Below, piece by piece: positions 40,466 to 49,053 of a DNA stretch of 64,000 bases. The DNA comes from Hahnella lacustris (lineage in GTDB: Bacteria > Pseudomonadota > Gammaproteobacteria > Burkholderiales > Burkholderiaceae_A). Both the position numbers and the translations under genes were made by a program. The notes below the pieces were generated by a model that saw only the letters and a program-made list of their open reading frames with translations, had not been told where the DNA came from and made no database searches. The stretch is taken from contig OZ239148.1 of assembly GCA_965194655.1 (NCBI GenBank), positions 1,364,001-1,428,000 on the forward strand. The letters are read 5' to 3'. Within the stretch, counting starts at the first letter, position 1, and every line of letters begins with the position of its first letter.

Positions 40466-41998
40466 ATGACGGACACTGCACTCCACGCTGACGATCAGCA
40501 GCCCATCGACGAAAACCAGATCATGGCCGAGCGACGTGCCAAGCTCGCAGCCATTCGCAAGCAACAGCCCAGCGCATTCCCCAACGATGCGCACCCCACT
40601 CACCGTGCAGCTCACCTCCATGAGCGCTTCGAGGCGCACACCCGCGAGACCCTCGAGTCCGAGCGCGTGGAGGTGCGGGTGGCCGGTCGCATCATGCTCA
40701 AGCGCGTGCAGGGCAAGGCCAGCTTCATGACCATTCAAGACGCGACCGAGCGCCTTCAGCTCTGGTTCAATGACGAAGGCCTGGGAGCCCAAGCCCATGA
40801 GGCCGCCAAGCACTGGGACCTCGGCGACATCATCGAGGCCCAAGGGGTCTTGTTTAAGACCATGAAGGGCGAACTCTCGGTGCGGTGCGCTTCACTGCGC
40901 CTGCTCTCAAAGAGCATTCGTCCGCTGCCTGACAAGTTCCACGGCCTGCACGATACCGAAACCCGCTACCGACAGCGCTATGTCGACCTCATCGTGAATC
41001 CCGAGTCCCGCCGCGTCTTCCTCAGCCGCTCCAAGGCGCTGTCTGCGCTGAGGCAGGTCATGGTCGAGCATGGTTTTCTGGAGGTCGAGACACCCATGCT
41101 CCACCCCATTCCCGGGGGTGCTGCGGCCAAACCGTTTGTGACCCACCACAACGCCCTCGACCAAGAGATGTTCCTGCGCATTGCACCCGAGCTCTATTTG
41201 AAGCGGCTGCTGGTCGGTGGCTTCGAGCGGGTCTACGAGGTGAACCGCAATTTCCGTAACGAGGGGCTCAGCCCTCGTCACAACCCCGAGTTCACCATGA
41301 TGGAGTTCTACGCGGCCTACACCGACTACCGCTGGGTCATGGACTACACCGAAACGGTTTTGCGTGAAGTGGCGATTGCCGTCACGGGCTCAGCGGTGCT
41401 CAGCTACAACGGAAAGACAGTCGATCTGGAGCAGCCCTTCGAGCGACTCACCACGGTTCAGGCCATTGCGCGCCACGCGCCGGAGATCCCTGCCCATGAA
41501 CTCGAGTCAGTAGAGAGCCTTCGATCTCGACTCAAGAGCCTTGGGGCAGCCGTGGATAAGGCCCCACTGGCGGGAGCCGGACTGGGCGCGCTCCAGTTGG
41601 CGCTCTTTGAAGAAGTGGCCGAGAGCAAGCTCTGGAACCCCACCTTCATCATTGACTATCCCGTTGAGGTCTCTCCACTCGCTCGGGCATCGGACACCAG
41701 AGAGGGCATCACGGAGCGCTTTGAGCTCTTCATCACGGGACGCGAGATTGCCAATGGATTCTCCGAGCTCAACGACCCAGAAGACCAGGCCGCGCGTTTT
41801 CAGGCTCAGGTCCAAGCCAAAGAGGCGGGCGACGAAGAGGCCATGTTCTTCGATGCCGACTACATTCGTGCGCTGGAGTACGGCATGCCGCCCGCCGGCG
41901 GCTGCGGCATCGGGATTGACCGTCTGGTGATGCTGCTCACCGACAGCCCCAGTATTCGGGACGTGATTCTCTTTCCGGCCCTGCGTCGAGAAGACTAG
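40466..41998 (+). CDS. lysS: Lysyl-tRNA synthetase, class II
   Basis: A 510-residue enzyme with an OB-fold anticodon domain (VAGRIMLKRVQGKASFMTIQ) and class II motifs: motif 2 VYEVNRNFRNEG and motif 3 GCGIGIDRLVMLL. It charges tRNA-Lys. It is co-transcribed with prfB. The last 4 bp overlap rmuC in the opposite direction. Confidence 0.96.
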   Translation: MTDTALHADDQQPIDENQIMAERRAKLAAIRKQQPSAFPNDAHPTHRAAHLHERFEAHTRETLESERVEVRVAGRIMLKRVQGKASFMTIQDATERLQLWFNDEGLGAQAHEAAKHWDLGDIIEAQGVLFKTMKGELSVRCASLRLLSKSIRPLPDKFHGLHDTETRYRQRYVDLIVNPESRRVFLSRSKALSALRQVMVEHGFLEVETPMLHPIPGGAAAKPFVTHHNALDQEMFLRIAPELYLKRLLVGGFERVYEVNRNFRNEGLSPRHNPEFTMMEFYAAYTDYRWVMDYTETVLREVAIAVTGSAVLSYNGKTVDLEQPFERLTTVQAIARHAPEIPAHELESVESLRSRLKSLGAAVDKAPLAGAGLGALQLALFEEVAESKLWNPTFIIDYPVEVSPLARASDTREGITERFELFITGREIANGFSELNDPEDQAARFQAQVQAKEAGDEEAMFFDADYIRALEYGMPPAGGCGIGIDRLVMLLTDSPSIRDVILFPALRRED

Positions 41999-43137
41999 CT
42001 CGCGTCGTCCTCGTCGGCCTGTGCCTTCTTCGCGAGCGAGGCCGGCAGGGACTTGCTGGGTGTCACCCCCAGGTCTCTCAGCTTCTCGCTCCGCCGCACG
42101 AGGTTTCCTTTGCCGGTGCTGAGCTTACTCATGGCCCCTTGATAGTCATCATTGGCCTGCTTGAGGCGATCACCCAAGGACTGGAGATCGCCCACGAAGC
42201 CCACAAACTTGTCGTAGAGCTCGGCACCCTGCTTGGCAATGAGCTGCGCGTTCTCGGTCTGTGCCTCTTGACGCCAGAGGTGGGCCACTGTGCGCACCAC
42301 AAAGAGCAGTGTGGAGGGACTCACCAGCAGCACGTTGCGCTTCCAGGCATCCATGAAGAGGTCTTTGTCATGGCTGACGGCCATCATGAACGCTGGCTCG
42401 ACGGGCACAAACATCAAGACAAAATCAAGGCCACTCACACCATGCAGGGACTGGTAGTTCTTCTCGGACAGGCCCTTCATGTGGGCGCGAATCGACTGCA
42501 GATGGGTCTTGAGCGCGACGTCACGGGCGTGCTCCGTGTCGGCGCAGACGGCCTGCTCGTAGGCTGAGAGCGAGACCTTGGAGTCCACCACCAGGCAGCG
42601 CTGCTCGGGCAGGCGAATGATCACATCTGGCTGAAGGCGTCGGCCGTCGCTCTGGGTGTGGCTCTCTTGAACCACATACTCTTCGCCCTTGCGAAGGCCC
42701 GAAGCCTCCAGCACACGCTCGAGCACCAGCTCGCCCCAGTTGCCTTGGGCCTTGTTTGATCCCTTGAGGGCCGAGGTGAGGCTCTTGGCTTCCTCACTCA
42801 CCTGCTGATTGAGCGCCATCAGCTGACGCACCTGCTCGGCCAGGGCGGAGCGATCCTTTCCCTCCTGGACATAGACCTCTTCGACCTTGCCTTTGAACTC
42901 GCGAATCTGCTGCTGCAAAGGCGTGAGCATCTGCTCTAGGTTCAGCTGGTTCTGGGCAGTGAAGCGCTTGGACTTGTCTTCGAGAATGTCGTTGGCGATG
43001 ACCTTGAACTCGTTGGTCAGCGCAGCTCGCTCGGCCTCCAACTGCACACGCGAGAGCTTCTGACTATAGGTGTGCCCCAGCCATGCCCCCAGCCCGAGTC
43101 CGAGCAGCAAGACCAGGGTCAGAACCAAGGGCTCCAT
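41995..43137 (-). CDS. rmuC: RmuC-like DNA recombination protein
   Basis: A 380-residue protein with an N-terminal membrane helix (LVLTLVLLLGLGLGAWL), a coiled coil, and the RmuC nuclease-like domain (KAQGNWGELVLERVLEASGL, DVIIRLPEQRCLVVDSKVSL, PSTLLFVVRTVAHLWRQE). RmuC limits DNA inversions between short repeats. Its ATG overlaps the ferredoxin stop by 1 bp (TGATG), placing it at the end of the isc operon. Confidence 0.9.
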   Translation of the reverse strand: MEPLVLTLVLLLGLGLGAWLGHTYSQKLSRVQLEAERAALTNEFKVIANDILEDKSKRFTAQNQLNLEQMLTPLQQQIREFKGKVEEVYVQEGKDRSALAEQVRQLMALNQQVSEEAKSLTSALKGSNKAQGNWGELVLERVLEASGLRKGEEYVVQESHTQSDGRRLQPDVIIRLPEQRCLVVDSKVSLSAYEQAVCADTEHARDVALKTHLQSIRAHMKGLSEKNYQSLHGVSGLDFVLMFVPVEPAFMMAVSHDKDLFMDAWKRNVLLVSPSTLLFVVRTVAHLWRQEAQTENAQLIAKQGAELYDKFVGFVGDLQSLGDRLKQANDDYQGAMSKLSTGKGNLVRRSEKLRDLGVTPSKSLPASLAKKAQADEDDAS

Positions 43138-43475
43138 CAGTGATGCTCTCTCGCGTGGTTGATGGTGTAGCGAGGGATTTCAACCACCAGGTCTTGATCG
43201 GCCACCGCCACCTGGCAGGACAATCTGGATTGGGCGGAGAGCCCCCAGGCGCGATCGAGCAGATCCTCCTCATCCTCCTCGGCCGCCTCAAGGGATTGAA
43301 AGCCCTCTCGAACAATCACGTGGCAGGTGGTACAGGCGCGGCTCATTTCGCAGGCATGTTCAATCTCAATGCCATGGCTGAGCAAGGCGCGACAGAGGTT
43401 GTCGCCGGAGGCGGCAGCGAAACTGGTCCCCTCGGGACAGAGGTCGACATGCGGAAGAATGCGAATGGTGGGCAT
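43137..43475 (-). CDS. fdx: Isc [2Fe-2S] ferredoxin
   Basis: A 112-residue adrenodoxin-type ferredoxin. The cluster cysteines are in HACEMSRACTTCHV (C-x5-C-x2-C) and SRLSCQVAVADQDLVVEIP. It supplies electrons for cluster assembly on IscU. It sits after hscA, as in the standard isc order. Confidence 0.94.
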   Translation of the reverse strand: MPTIRILPHVDLCPEGTSFAAASGDNLCRALLSHGIEIEHACEMSRACTTCHVIVREGFQSLEAAEEDEEDLLDRAWGLSAQSRLSCQVAVADQDLVVEIPRYTINHAREHH

Positions 43476-43492
43476 GATGAAATCGGGTTCGG

Positions 43493-45373
43493 TTAGAGCT
43501 GATCGATGGAGTGGCCGCGCAGGGCGGAGGCCACCGCACGGTCCATCCGCCGTTCGGCAAAGGGTTCCGAGGCCTGAGAGACTCGGGCGAGCATGGCGCG
43601 AATGGCCTCGAGGTCCTGACCGCCACAGATGGCTCTGGCCTCGAACATCACCTGATCGAGACCTGCTCGTTCTGCTTCACTCAGCAGATCTCCATCTTGC
43701 TCGAGGGCAGCGCCCAGTCCCATGAGCAGCTGCTCAAGCTCCACCTGTTGCTCGCGCAGAGCCCTCGCGTGTAGATCATCTTTCGCATGGGCGAAGGCGT
43801 CTTGCAGCATCTGGGCGACCTGGTCATCGGAGAGCCCATAAGAGGGCTTCACCTGAACGGAAGCCTGAACTCCCGTGCTCTGTTCTTCAGCCACCACCGA
43901 AAGCAGGCCATCGGCATCGACCTGGAAGGTGACCTGAATGCGGGCTGCCCCCGCCACCATGGCGGGAATGCCGCGCAGCTCAAATCGAGCCAGAGATCGG
44001 CACTCGGTCACCAGCTCACGTTCGCCCTGAACCACGTGGATGGCCATGGCGGTCTGACCATCTTGGTAGGTGGTAAAGGTCTGAGCTCGCGCCACGGGGA
44101 TGGGCGTGTTTCGGGGAATCACCTTCTCGGAGAGCCCGCCCATGGTCTCGAGTCCAAGACTCAGCGGAAGCACATCCAGCAAGAGCCAATCGTCACCGTC
44201 GGCCCGATGGCCTGCCAGCAGACTGGCTTGCAGTGAGGCCCCCAGGGCGACGACCTCGTCGGGGTGGATGTCTGCGTGAGGCGTCTTCCCAAAGAACTTC
44301 GTGACCGCTATGCGTAAGGCCTGGAGCCGAGTGGAGCCGCCCACCAGGACCACTCCCTCAATGTCGCTGCGTTGAATGCGCGCGTCGTGAATGGCCTGTT
44401 CGCACACGCGTAACGTGCGGTCAATCAGGGGCTGAGCAAGGCTGGCGAGCGCTGCAGCGTCGAGCAGCGCCAGAGGGCGAGTTCCATCCTCACGCACCCA
44501 GACATCGCTCACCTTCGCCTGCGGACCGCCCTCTGAGAGCTGCTCCTTCAGGCGACGGGCAAGCGCCAAGAGCCGGCGCCACTCACCGGCGGAGAGGGCA
44601 TCCCGGTTCATGCCCCAGCCCGAGAGCCAGAATTCCGCAATGGACTCATCGAGATCGTCGCCACCGAGCTCGGAGTCCCCTCCTGTGGCCACCACCTCAA
44701 AGACCCCCTGCTTCAGTCGAAGCAGAGAGAGATCGAAGGTTCCGCCACCCAGGTCATAGACGGCATAAAGCCCCTCCCGCCCGGATTCCAGGCCGTAGGC
44801 CAGTGCGGCTGCGGTGGGCTCGTTGAGCAGACGCAGGACATGCAGCCCTGCGAGGGCAGCAGCATCTTTGGTGGCCTGCCGTTGAGCATCGTCAAAGTAA
44901 GCCGGAACGGTGATGACTGCCCCCACCAGAGAATCGCCAAGCGCCTCCTCCGCACGCACGCGAAGCACCCGAAGGATGTCGGCTGAGACCTCCACAGGAC
45001 TCTTGGCCCCAGCATCGGTCAGCAGGCGAACCACTCCATCTTGACCACTGGCCTCTAGGCGATAGGGTACTCGCAGGCGTTGGGCATCCTGCAGCCCACG
45101 ACCCATCAAGCGCTTCACAGAGGCAATCGTGTTGTGCGGGTCCTCGCTGGCGGCGGACAGCGCATCATGACCCACCTCAGGCGACTGGCCTGCGCAGTAG
45201 CGAACCACGGACGGCAGGAGCCTGCGGCCCATCAGGTCCGCCAGGACCTCGGGCTGCCCCGAGCGCACGGCAGCCACCAGAGAATGGGTGGTGCCAAGGT
45301 CGATGCCAACCGCAAACCGACGCTGATGAGGCGCGGTGGACTGGCCGGGTTCTGCAATCTGAAGCAGGGCCAT
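43493..45373 (-). CDS. hscA: Fe-S assembly chaperone HscA
   Basis: From the ATG at 45373 the protein has 626 residues: a Hsp70-type ATPase with VGIDLGTTHSLVA, VITVPAYFDDAQRQATKDAA, YDLGGGTFDLSLL and VVLVGGSTRLQALR, then the substrate-binding domain. HscA and HscB move clusters from IscU to acceptors. The start overlaps the hscB stop (TAATG); an upstream in-frame start would intrude into hscB. Confidence 0.95.
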   Translation of the reverse strand: MALLQIAEPGQSTAPHQRRFAVGIDLGTTHSLVAAVRSGQPEVLADLMGRRLLPSVVRYCAGQSPEVGHDALSAASEDPHNTIASVKRLMGRGLQDAQRLRVPYRLEASGQDGVVRLLTDAGAKSPVEVSADILRVLRVRAEEALGDSLVGAVITVPAYFDDAQRQATKDAAALAGLHVLRLLNEPTAAALAYGLESGREGLYAVYDLGGGTFDLSLLRLKQGVFEVVATGGDSELGGDDLDESIAEFWLSGWGMNRDALSAGEWRRLLALARRLKEQLSEGGPQAKVSDVWVREDGTRPLALLDAAALASLAQPLIDRTLRVCEQAIHDARIQRSDIEGVVLVGGSTRLQALRIAVTKFFGKTPHADIHPDEVVALGASLQASLLAGHRADGDDWLLLDVLPLSLGLETMGGLSEKVIPRNTPIPVARAQTFTTYQDGQTAMAIHVVQGERELVTECRSLARFELRGIPAMVAGAARIQVTFQVDADGLLSVVAEEQSTGVQASVQVKPSYGLSDDQVAQMLQDAFAHAKDDLHARALREQQVELEQLLMGLGAALEQDGDLLSEAERAGLDQVMFEARAICGGQDLEAIRAMLARVSQASEPFAERRMDRAVASALRGHSIDQL

Positions 45374-45900
45374 TACCGCAACTCCTCGCTGAATTTCTCG
45401 ATGAACATCAGGGCACGCACCTGCGCAGCAGCGGCCGACAAGGTCTCCGGGCTGTCTTGGGACAGAAGCGATGCAAGCCGATCGAGGCCATGGCTTTGCG
45501 CATCGGTACAAGCTCCCTTCAGCGTTGCCAACGCCTGATCACGAGCGGCGCCAGTGGCTGCCCGTGCCGACTCCAGGGCCTCTCTCCATTCCATCTGTTG
45601 CTCCAGGAACTCCAGCGGCATACGCGTGTTCTGCTCAGCATCGACCGAGCAGCCTTTGAGCTCCAATAGGTAGACCGCCCGCTTGAGGGGTTCGCGAAGG
45701 GTCTCGTAGGCCTCATGGATGCGCGTGGACCACTGCAGTGCGAGACGCTTCTGAGCCGAGCCGGCCGAGGCAAATCGGTCAGGATGGACCACCGACTGCA
45801 CGCGCTGCCGCGCGCCCTCGAGCTGCTGGAGATCGATCTGAAAGGCAGGGGTCAGCCCCAACAATGCGAAGTGATTCTGATCGAGCCTGCCCGCCTGCAC
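45373..45900 (-). CDS. hscB: Fe-S assembly co-chaperone HscB
   Basis: The J-domain with HPD (VQSVVHPDRFASAG) and the C-terminal IscU-binding helical domain (MPLEFLEQQMEWREALE, ALMFIEKFSEEL) are visible. The start is uncertain: a GTG at 45900, 7 bp after the iscA stop, gives 175 residues, the normal size. An ATG at 45978 would give 201 residues but overlaps iscA by 71 bp. Confidence 0.9.
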   Translation of the reverse strand: MQAGRLDQNHFALLGLTPAFQIDLQQLEGARQRVQSVVHPDRFASAGSAQKRLALQWSTRIHEAYETLREPLKRAVYLLELKGCSVDAEQNTRMPLEFLEQQMEWREALESARAATGAARDQALATLKGACTDAQSHGLDRLASLLSQDSPETLSAAAAQVRALMFIEKFSEELR

Positions 45901-45907
45901 GACAGAC

Positions 45908-46231
45908 TCAGACCTGGAAGGATTCACCGCAACCGCACTCGCTCTTGACGTTCGGGTTGTTGAACTTGAAGCCTTCATTCAGCCCCTCTCGGGCGAAATC
46001 GAGCTCCGTTCCATCGATGTAGGGCAGACTCTTTGGGTCTACGAAGACGCACACCCCGTGACTCTCGAACATGGCGTCTTCGGGCACTGCATCATCGACG
46101 AACTCCAGCTTGTAGGCCAGTCCTGAGCATCCGGTGGTGCGCACACCCAGCCGAACGCCAAGTCCCTTGCCGCGCTTTTCGATGTAACGGCTGACGTGCT
46201 GAGCAGCCTGTTCAGTGAGAGTGATGGCCAT
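45908..46231 (-). CDS. iscA: A-type Fe-S carrier IscA
   Basis: A 107-residue protein beginning MAITLTEQAAQHV with the three carrier cysteines (TTGCSGLAY and SECGCGESF). The start at 46231 overlaps the iscU end by 20 bp, and the His-rich iscU tail is read in another frame here. It transfers clusters to apoproteins. Confidence 0.95.
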   Translation of the reverse strand: MAITLTEQAAQHVSRYIEKRGKGLGVRLGVRTTGCSGLAYKLEFVDDAVPEDAMFESHGVCVFVDPKSLPYIDGTELDFAREGLNEGFKFNNPNVKSECGCGESFQV

Positions 46232-46604
46232 GCTTGTTCTTGTAATCCTCAATCGCAGCCTTGATGGCGTCTTCGGCCAAAATGGAGCAGTGGATTTTAA
46301 CCGGTGGCAAGGCCAGCTCAGAGGCGATCTGGGTGTTCTTGATTTCCATCGCCTGCTCGAGCGTCTTGCCCTTCACCCACTCCGTCACCAGCGAGGAGGA
46401 GGCAATGGCAGATCCGCAGCCGTAGGTCTTAAAACGCGCATCCTCAATGATTCCCTGCTCGTTCACCTTGATCTGTAGCTTCATCACATCACCACAGGCT
46501 GGTGCACCCACCATACCGGTCCCCACCTGAGGATCGTTCTTATCGAGTGCACCCACGTTGCGGGGGTTTTCATAGTGGTCAATGACTTTGTCGCTATAGG
46601 CCAT
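46212..46604 (-). CDS. iscU: Fe-S scaffold IscU
   Basis: A 130-residue scaffold with three cluster cysteines (GAPACGDVMKL, YGCGSAIASSSL, VKIHCSILAEDAI). The HscA-recognition segment (LPPVK) is present. Clusters are built here with sulfur from IscS. Confidence 0.97.
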   Translation of the reverse strand: MAYSDKVIDHYENPRNVGALDKNDPQVGTGMVGAPACGDVMKLQIKVNEQGIIEDARFKTYGCGSAIASSSLVTEWVKGKTLEQAMEIKNTQIASELALPPVKIHCSILAEDAIKAAIEDYKNKHGHHSH

Positions 46605-46619
46605 GTCAATCTCCAGAAA

Positions 46620-47828
46620 TTAGTGTGCTGCCCATTGAATGGTGTTGAGATCGATGCCCTCTTGAACCAGCTCCCAGAGCGGGGACATCTCGCGCAGCTT
46701 CTCGACCTTGTCTTTCATGAGCGCGATGGTGAAATCGACCTCTTCCATGGTGGTGAACCGACCCACCGAAAACCGAATGGAGGAATGCGCGAGCTCGTCA
46801 CTTCGGCCAAGCGCGCGAAGCACGTAGGATGGCTCGAGGCTGGCGCTGGTGCAGGCAGACCCGGACGAGACGGCAATGTCTTTCACCGCCATCAAGAGGG
46901 ACTCCCCTTCCACGTAGTTGAAGCTCACGTTTAGGTTGTGGGGGACGCGTTGGCTGAGGTCGCCATTCAAGTACACCGCTTCCATCTGTGAGAGCCCAGC
47001 CCAGAGACGGTCCCGAAGGGCGCGAATGCGTTCATTCTCGGTGGCCATTTCTTCCTGGGCCAGACGAAACGCCTCTCCCATTCCAACAATCTGGTGCGTG
47101 GGCAGGGTTCCTGAGCGCATCCCACGCTCGTGGCCGCCGCCGTGGATGAGCGGCTCTAGGCGGACCCGAGGCTTGCGTCGAACAAAGAGAGCACCAATGC
47201 CCTTGGGGCCATAGGTCTTGTGCGCTGAGAAGGACATGAGGTCACACTTCAGCGAGGACAGATCGATCTCGACCTTGCCTGTGGCTTGGGCCGCATCCAC
47301 ATGAAAAATGATGCCGCGAGCGCGACAGAGTTCGCCAATGGCTTGGACATCCTGAATCACGCCAATCTCGTTGTTCACGAGCATCACGGACACCAGAATG
47401 GTGTCGGGGCGCATGGCAGCCTCCAGCGCGGCGAGGTCGATCAGGCCGTTTTCTTGAACATCCATCAGCGTGAGCGAGTAGCCTTCGCGCTCGAGTTCGC
47501 GGCAGGTGTCGAGGGTGGCCTTGTGCTCGGTCTTGACCGAAATGATGTGCTGGCCTTTGTCTTTGTAGAAATGCGCAGCACCTTTGATGGCGAGATTGAT
47601 GGACTCGGTCGCTCCGGAAGTCCACACCAGCTCTTTCGGGTCACACTTCACCAGATCGGCGACCTGCTGGCGAGCGGCTTCAACGGCCTCTTCCGCACGC
47701 CACCCGAACGCGTGGCTTCTCGAAGCCGGGTTTCCAAAATCCTGTCGGAGGAACGGAAGCATCGCGTCGACCACGCGGGGGTCGATGGGGGTGGTTGCAG
47801 AGTAATCGAGGTAAATCGGGGTGTTCAT
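46620..47828 (-). CDS. iscS: Cysteine desulfurase IscS
   Basis: A 402-residue PLP enzyme: the PLP lysine in SFSAHKTYGPKGIGAL and the catalytic cysteine loop SSGSACTSASLEPSYVLRAL. It takes sulfur from cysteine for IscU and for tRNA thiolation. It is followed by iscU after 15 bp. Confidence 0.97.
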   Translation of the reverse strand: MNTPIYLDYSATTPIDPRVVDAMLPFLRQDFGNPASRSHAFGWRAEEAVEAARQQVADLVKCDPKELVWTSGATESINLAIKGAAHFYKDKGQHIISVKTEHKATLDTCRELEREGYSLTLMDVQENGLIDLAALEAAMRPDTILVSVMLVNNEIGVIQDVQAIGELCRARGIIFHVDAAQATGKVEIDLSSLKCDLMSFSAHKTYGPKGIGALFVRRKPRVRLEPLIHGGGHERGMRSGTLPTHQIVGMGEAFRLAQEEMATENERIRALRDRLWAGLSQMEAVYLNGDLSQRVPHNLNVSFNYVEGESLLMAVKDIAVSSGSACTSASLEPSYVLRALGRSDELAHSSIRFSVGRFTTMEEVDFTIALMKDKVEKLREMSPLWELVQEGIDLNTIQWAAH

Positions 47829-47858
47829 GCCTGGCTGCTTTCGGGCTGGGTGTGCGGC

Positions 47859-48335
47859 TTAGTGCGCGGATTCGCGCTCTTCGTGGAAAACCACATGGCG
47901 GGTGACGGACTGCTTGGCACCGGCCAGCTTCTGGCGCTGCTCATCCACGAGGTCTTGAAGAGAGATGCCGTCTAGGAAGTCGACCATATGTCTGTTCAGG
48001 CTGGCCCAGAGCTCATGCGTCATGCAGATCTGCTCGTCGTGGCAATTCTGCTTTCCGCCACATTGAGTGGCATCCAGCGGCTCATCGACTGCATAAATGA
48101 TGTCGGCGACGGTGATGTCCTTGCCCGCACGAGCCAGCTTGTAGCCTCCACCCGGTCCGCGCATGGACTCCACCAGCTCGTGCCGGCGTAGGCGCCCAAA
48201 AAGCTGCTCGAGATAGGACAGCGAGATGCGCTGACGTTGGCTGATGGCCGCCAGGGTGACCGGGCCTTTGTCTTGGCGAAGCCCGAGGTCAATCATGGCG
48301 GTGACGGCGAACCGTCCTTTGGTGGTTAGTCTCAT
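47859..48335 (-). CDS. iscR: Fe-S responsive repressor IscR
   Basis: A 158-residue Rrf2-family regulator, MRLTTKGRFAVTAMIDLGLR, with the [2Fe-2S] cysteines in ATQCGGKQNCHDEQICMTH. The start at 48335 has a strong AGGAGG site; the longer ATG at 48416 reads through the promoter. Holo-IscR represses the isc operon and so balances Fe-S demand. Confidence 0.95.
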   Translation of the reverse strand: MRLTTKGRFAVTAMIDLGLRQDKGPVTLAAISQRQRISLSYLEQLFGRLRRHELVESMRGPGGGYKLARAGKDITVADIIYAVDEPLDATQCGGKQNCHDEQICMTHELWASLNRHMVDFLDGISLQDLVDEQRQKLAGAKQSVTRHVVFHEERESAH

Positions 48336-48357
48336 CTGTAAGCCTCCTGAGGAGTTC

Positions 48358-48413
48358 TTGACTAAATTACTCAGGAGCTTACCTTGCCCGATCGTTTTAC
48401 TCAAGTATTCGGG
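48358..48413 (-). promoter_or_regulatory. isc promoter with IscR-like sites
   Basis: On the minus strand TTGAGT, 17 bp, TAAGCT is a fair sigma70 promoter. CTGAGTAATTTAGTCA (48360-48375) is a near-palindromic type 1 IscR-like site, and an ATACTTGAGTAAAA half-site overlaps the -35. Both fit autorepression by IscR. Confidence 0.55.
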
Positions 48414-48439
48414 CAAAAAAAGGAGGGCTTAGCCCTCCT
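48413..48439 (-). terminator. Intrinsic terminator of the phosphatase gene
   Basis: AGGAGGGC-TAA-GCCCTCCT stem (48421-48439) followed on the minus strand by a run of T. It ends leftward transcription from uvrB and the phosphatase gene before the isc promoter. Confidence 0.88.
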
Positions 48440-48479
48440 GGTGATACGGGATACGGAACTCTGGCGCGCTCTGGCGCAA

Positions 48480-49028
48480 TTAGGCGGCTGCGGCCACCAT
48501 GCTGGCCCGCCGGCGCACCACTTCCATGAGTCCGTTACAAGCGTCCTCGATGTAATCGAGGGCGAGGTCGAAGCCCTGGGGGCCGCCGTGATAGGGATCA
48601 TTCACCGTGGCAGCCTCGTACTCAGTGGCAAAACGCATGAGCAGCTGGAGCTTGTGCTGAAGGCCGCGGGGTGCTGTGCGCTGGAGCAGCGCGAGATTGT
48701 CCCAATCCATGGCCAGAATGTAGTCGTACTCGGAGAAGTCACTCATCTCAACCTTGCGGGCCAGGTGGGTGCTGAGGTCGTAGCCCCGGCGCTGCGCTGC
48801 GGAGACCGAGCGCGGATCTGCGGGTTCGCCCACATGAAAGGCATGGGTTCCAGCTGAATCCGCCTGGACGAGGTCTGAAAGACCCGCATTCTTAACCATG
48901 GTCTCGAAGACAGCCTTGGCGGTGGGGGAGCGGCAAATGTTGCCCATGCACACGAACAAGACTTTGGTCTGCATGCCGGCGAGTTTGGTGAGGACGGGTT
49001 CTGTCGTTTTCTTAGGTGAACGGCTCAT
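48480..49028 (-). CDS. Low-molecular-weight protein-tyrosine phosphatase
   Basis: From the ATG at 49028 the protein has 182 residues. The P-loop CMGNICRSP (C-x5-R) and the general acid loop VNDPYHGG are intact. It could act on phosphotyrosine proteins or be a housekeeping phosphatase. A start at MQTKVLFVC (48974) is equally possible. It lies 25 bp downstream of uvrB and ends before a strong terminator. Confidence 0.88.
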   Translation of the reverse strand: MSRSPKKTTEPVLTKLAGMQTKVLFVCMGNICRSPTAKAVFETMVKNAGLSDLVQADSAGTHAFHVGEPADPRSVSAAQRRGYDLSTHLARKVEMSDFSEYDYILAMDWDNLALLQRTAPRGLQHKLQLLMRFATEYEAATVNDPYHGGPQGFDLALDYIEDACNGLMEVVRRRASMVAAAA

Positions 49029-49053
49029 GGCAGGTTTCCTTCTAGGGTCAATG

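Noticed and set aside
43493..45511. Longer HscA with 46 extra N-terminal residues
   Set aside because: The extension runs inside hscB in another frame; the ATG at 45373 overlaps the hscB stop and fits the family.
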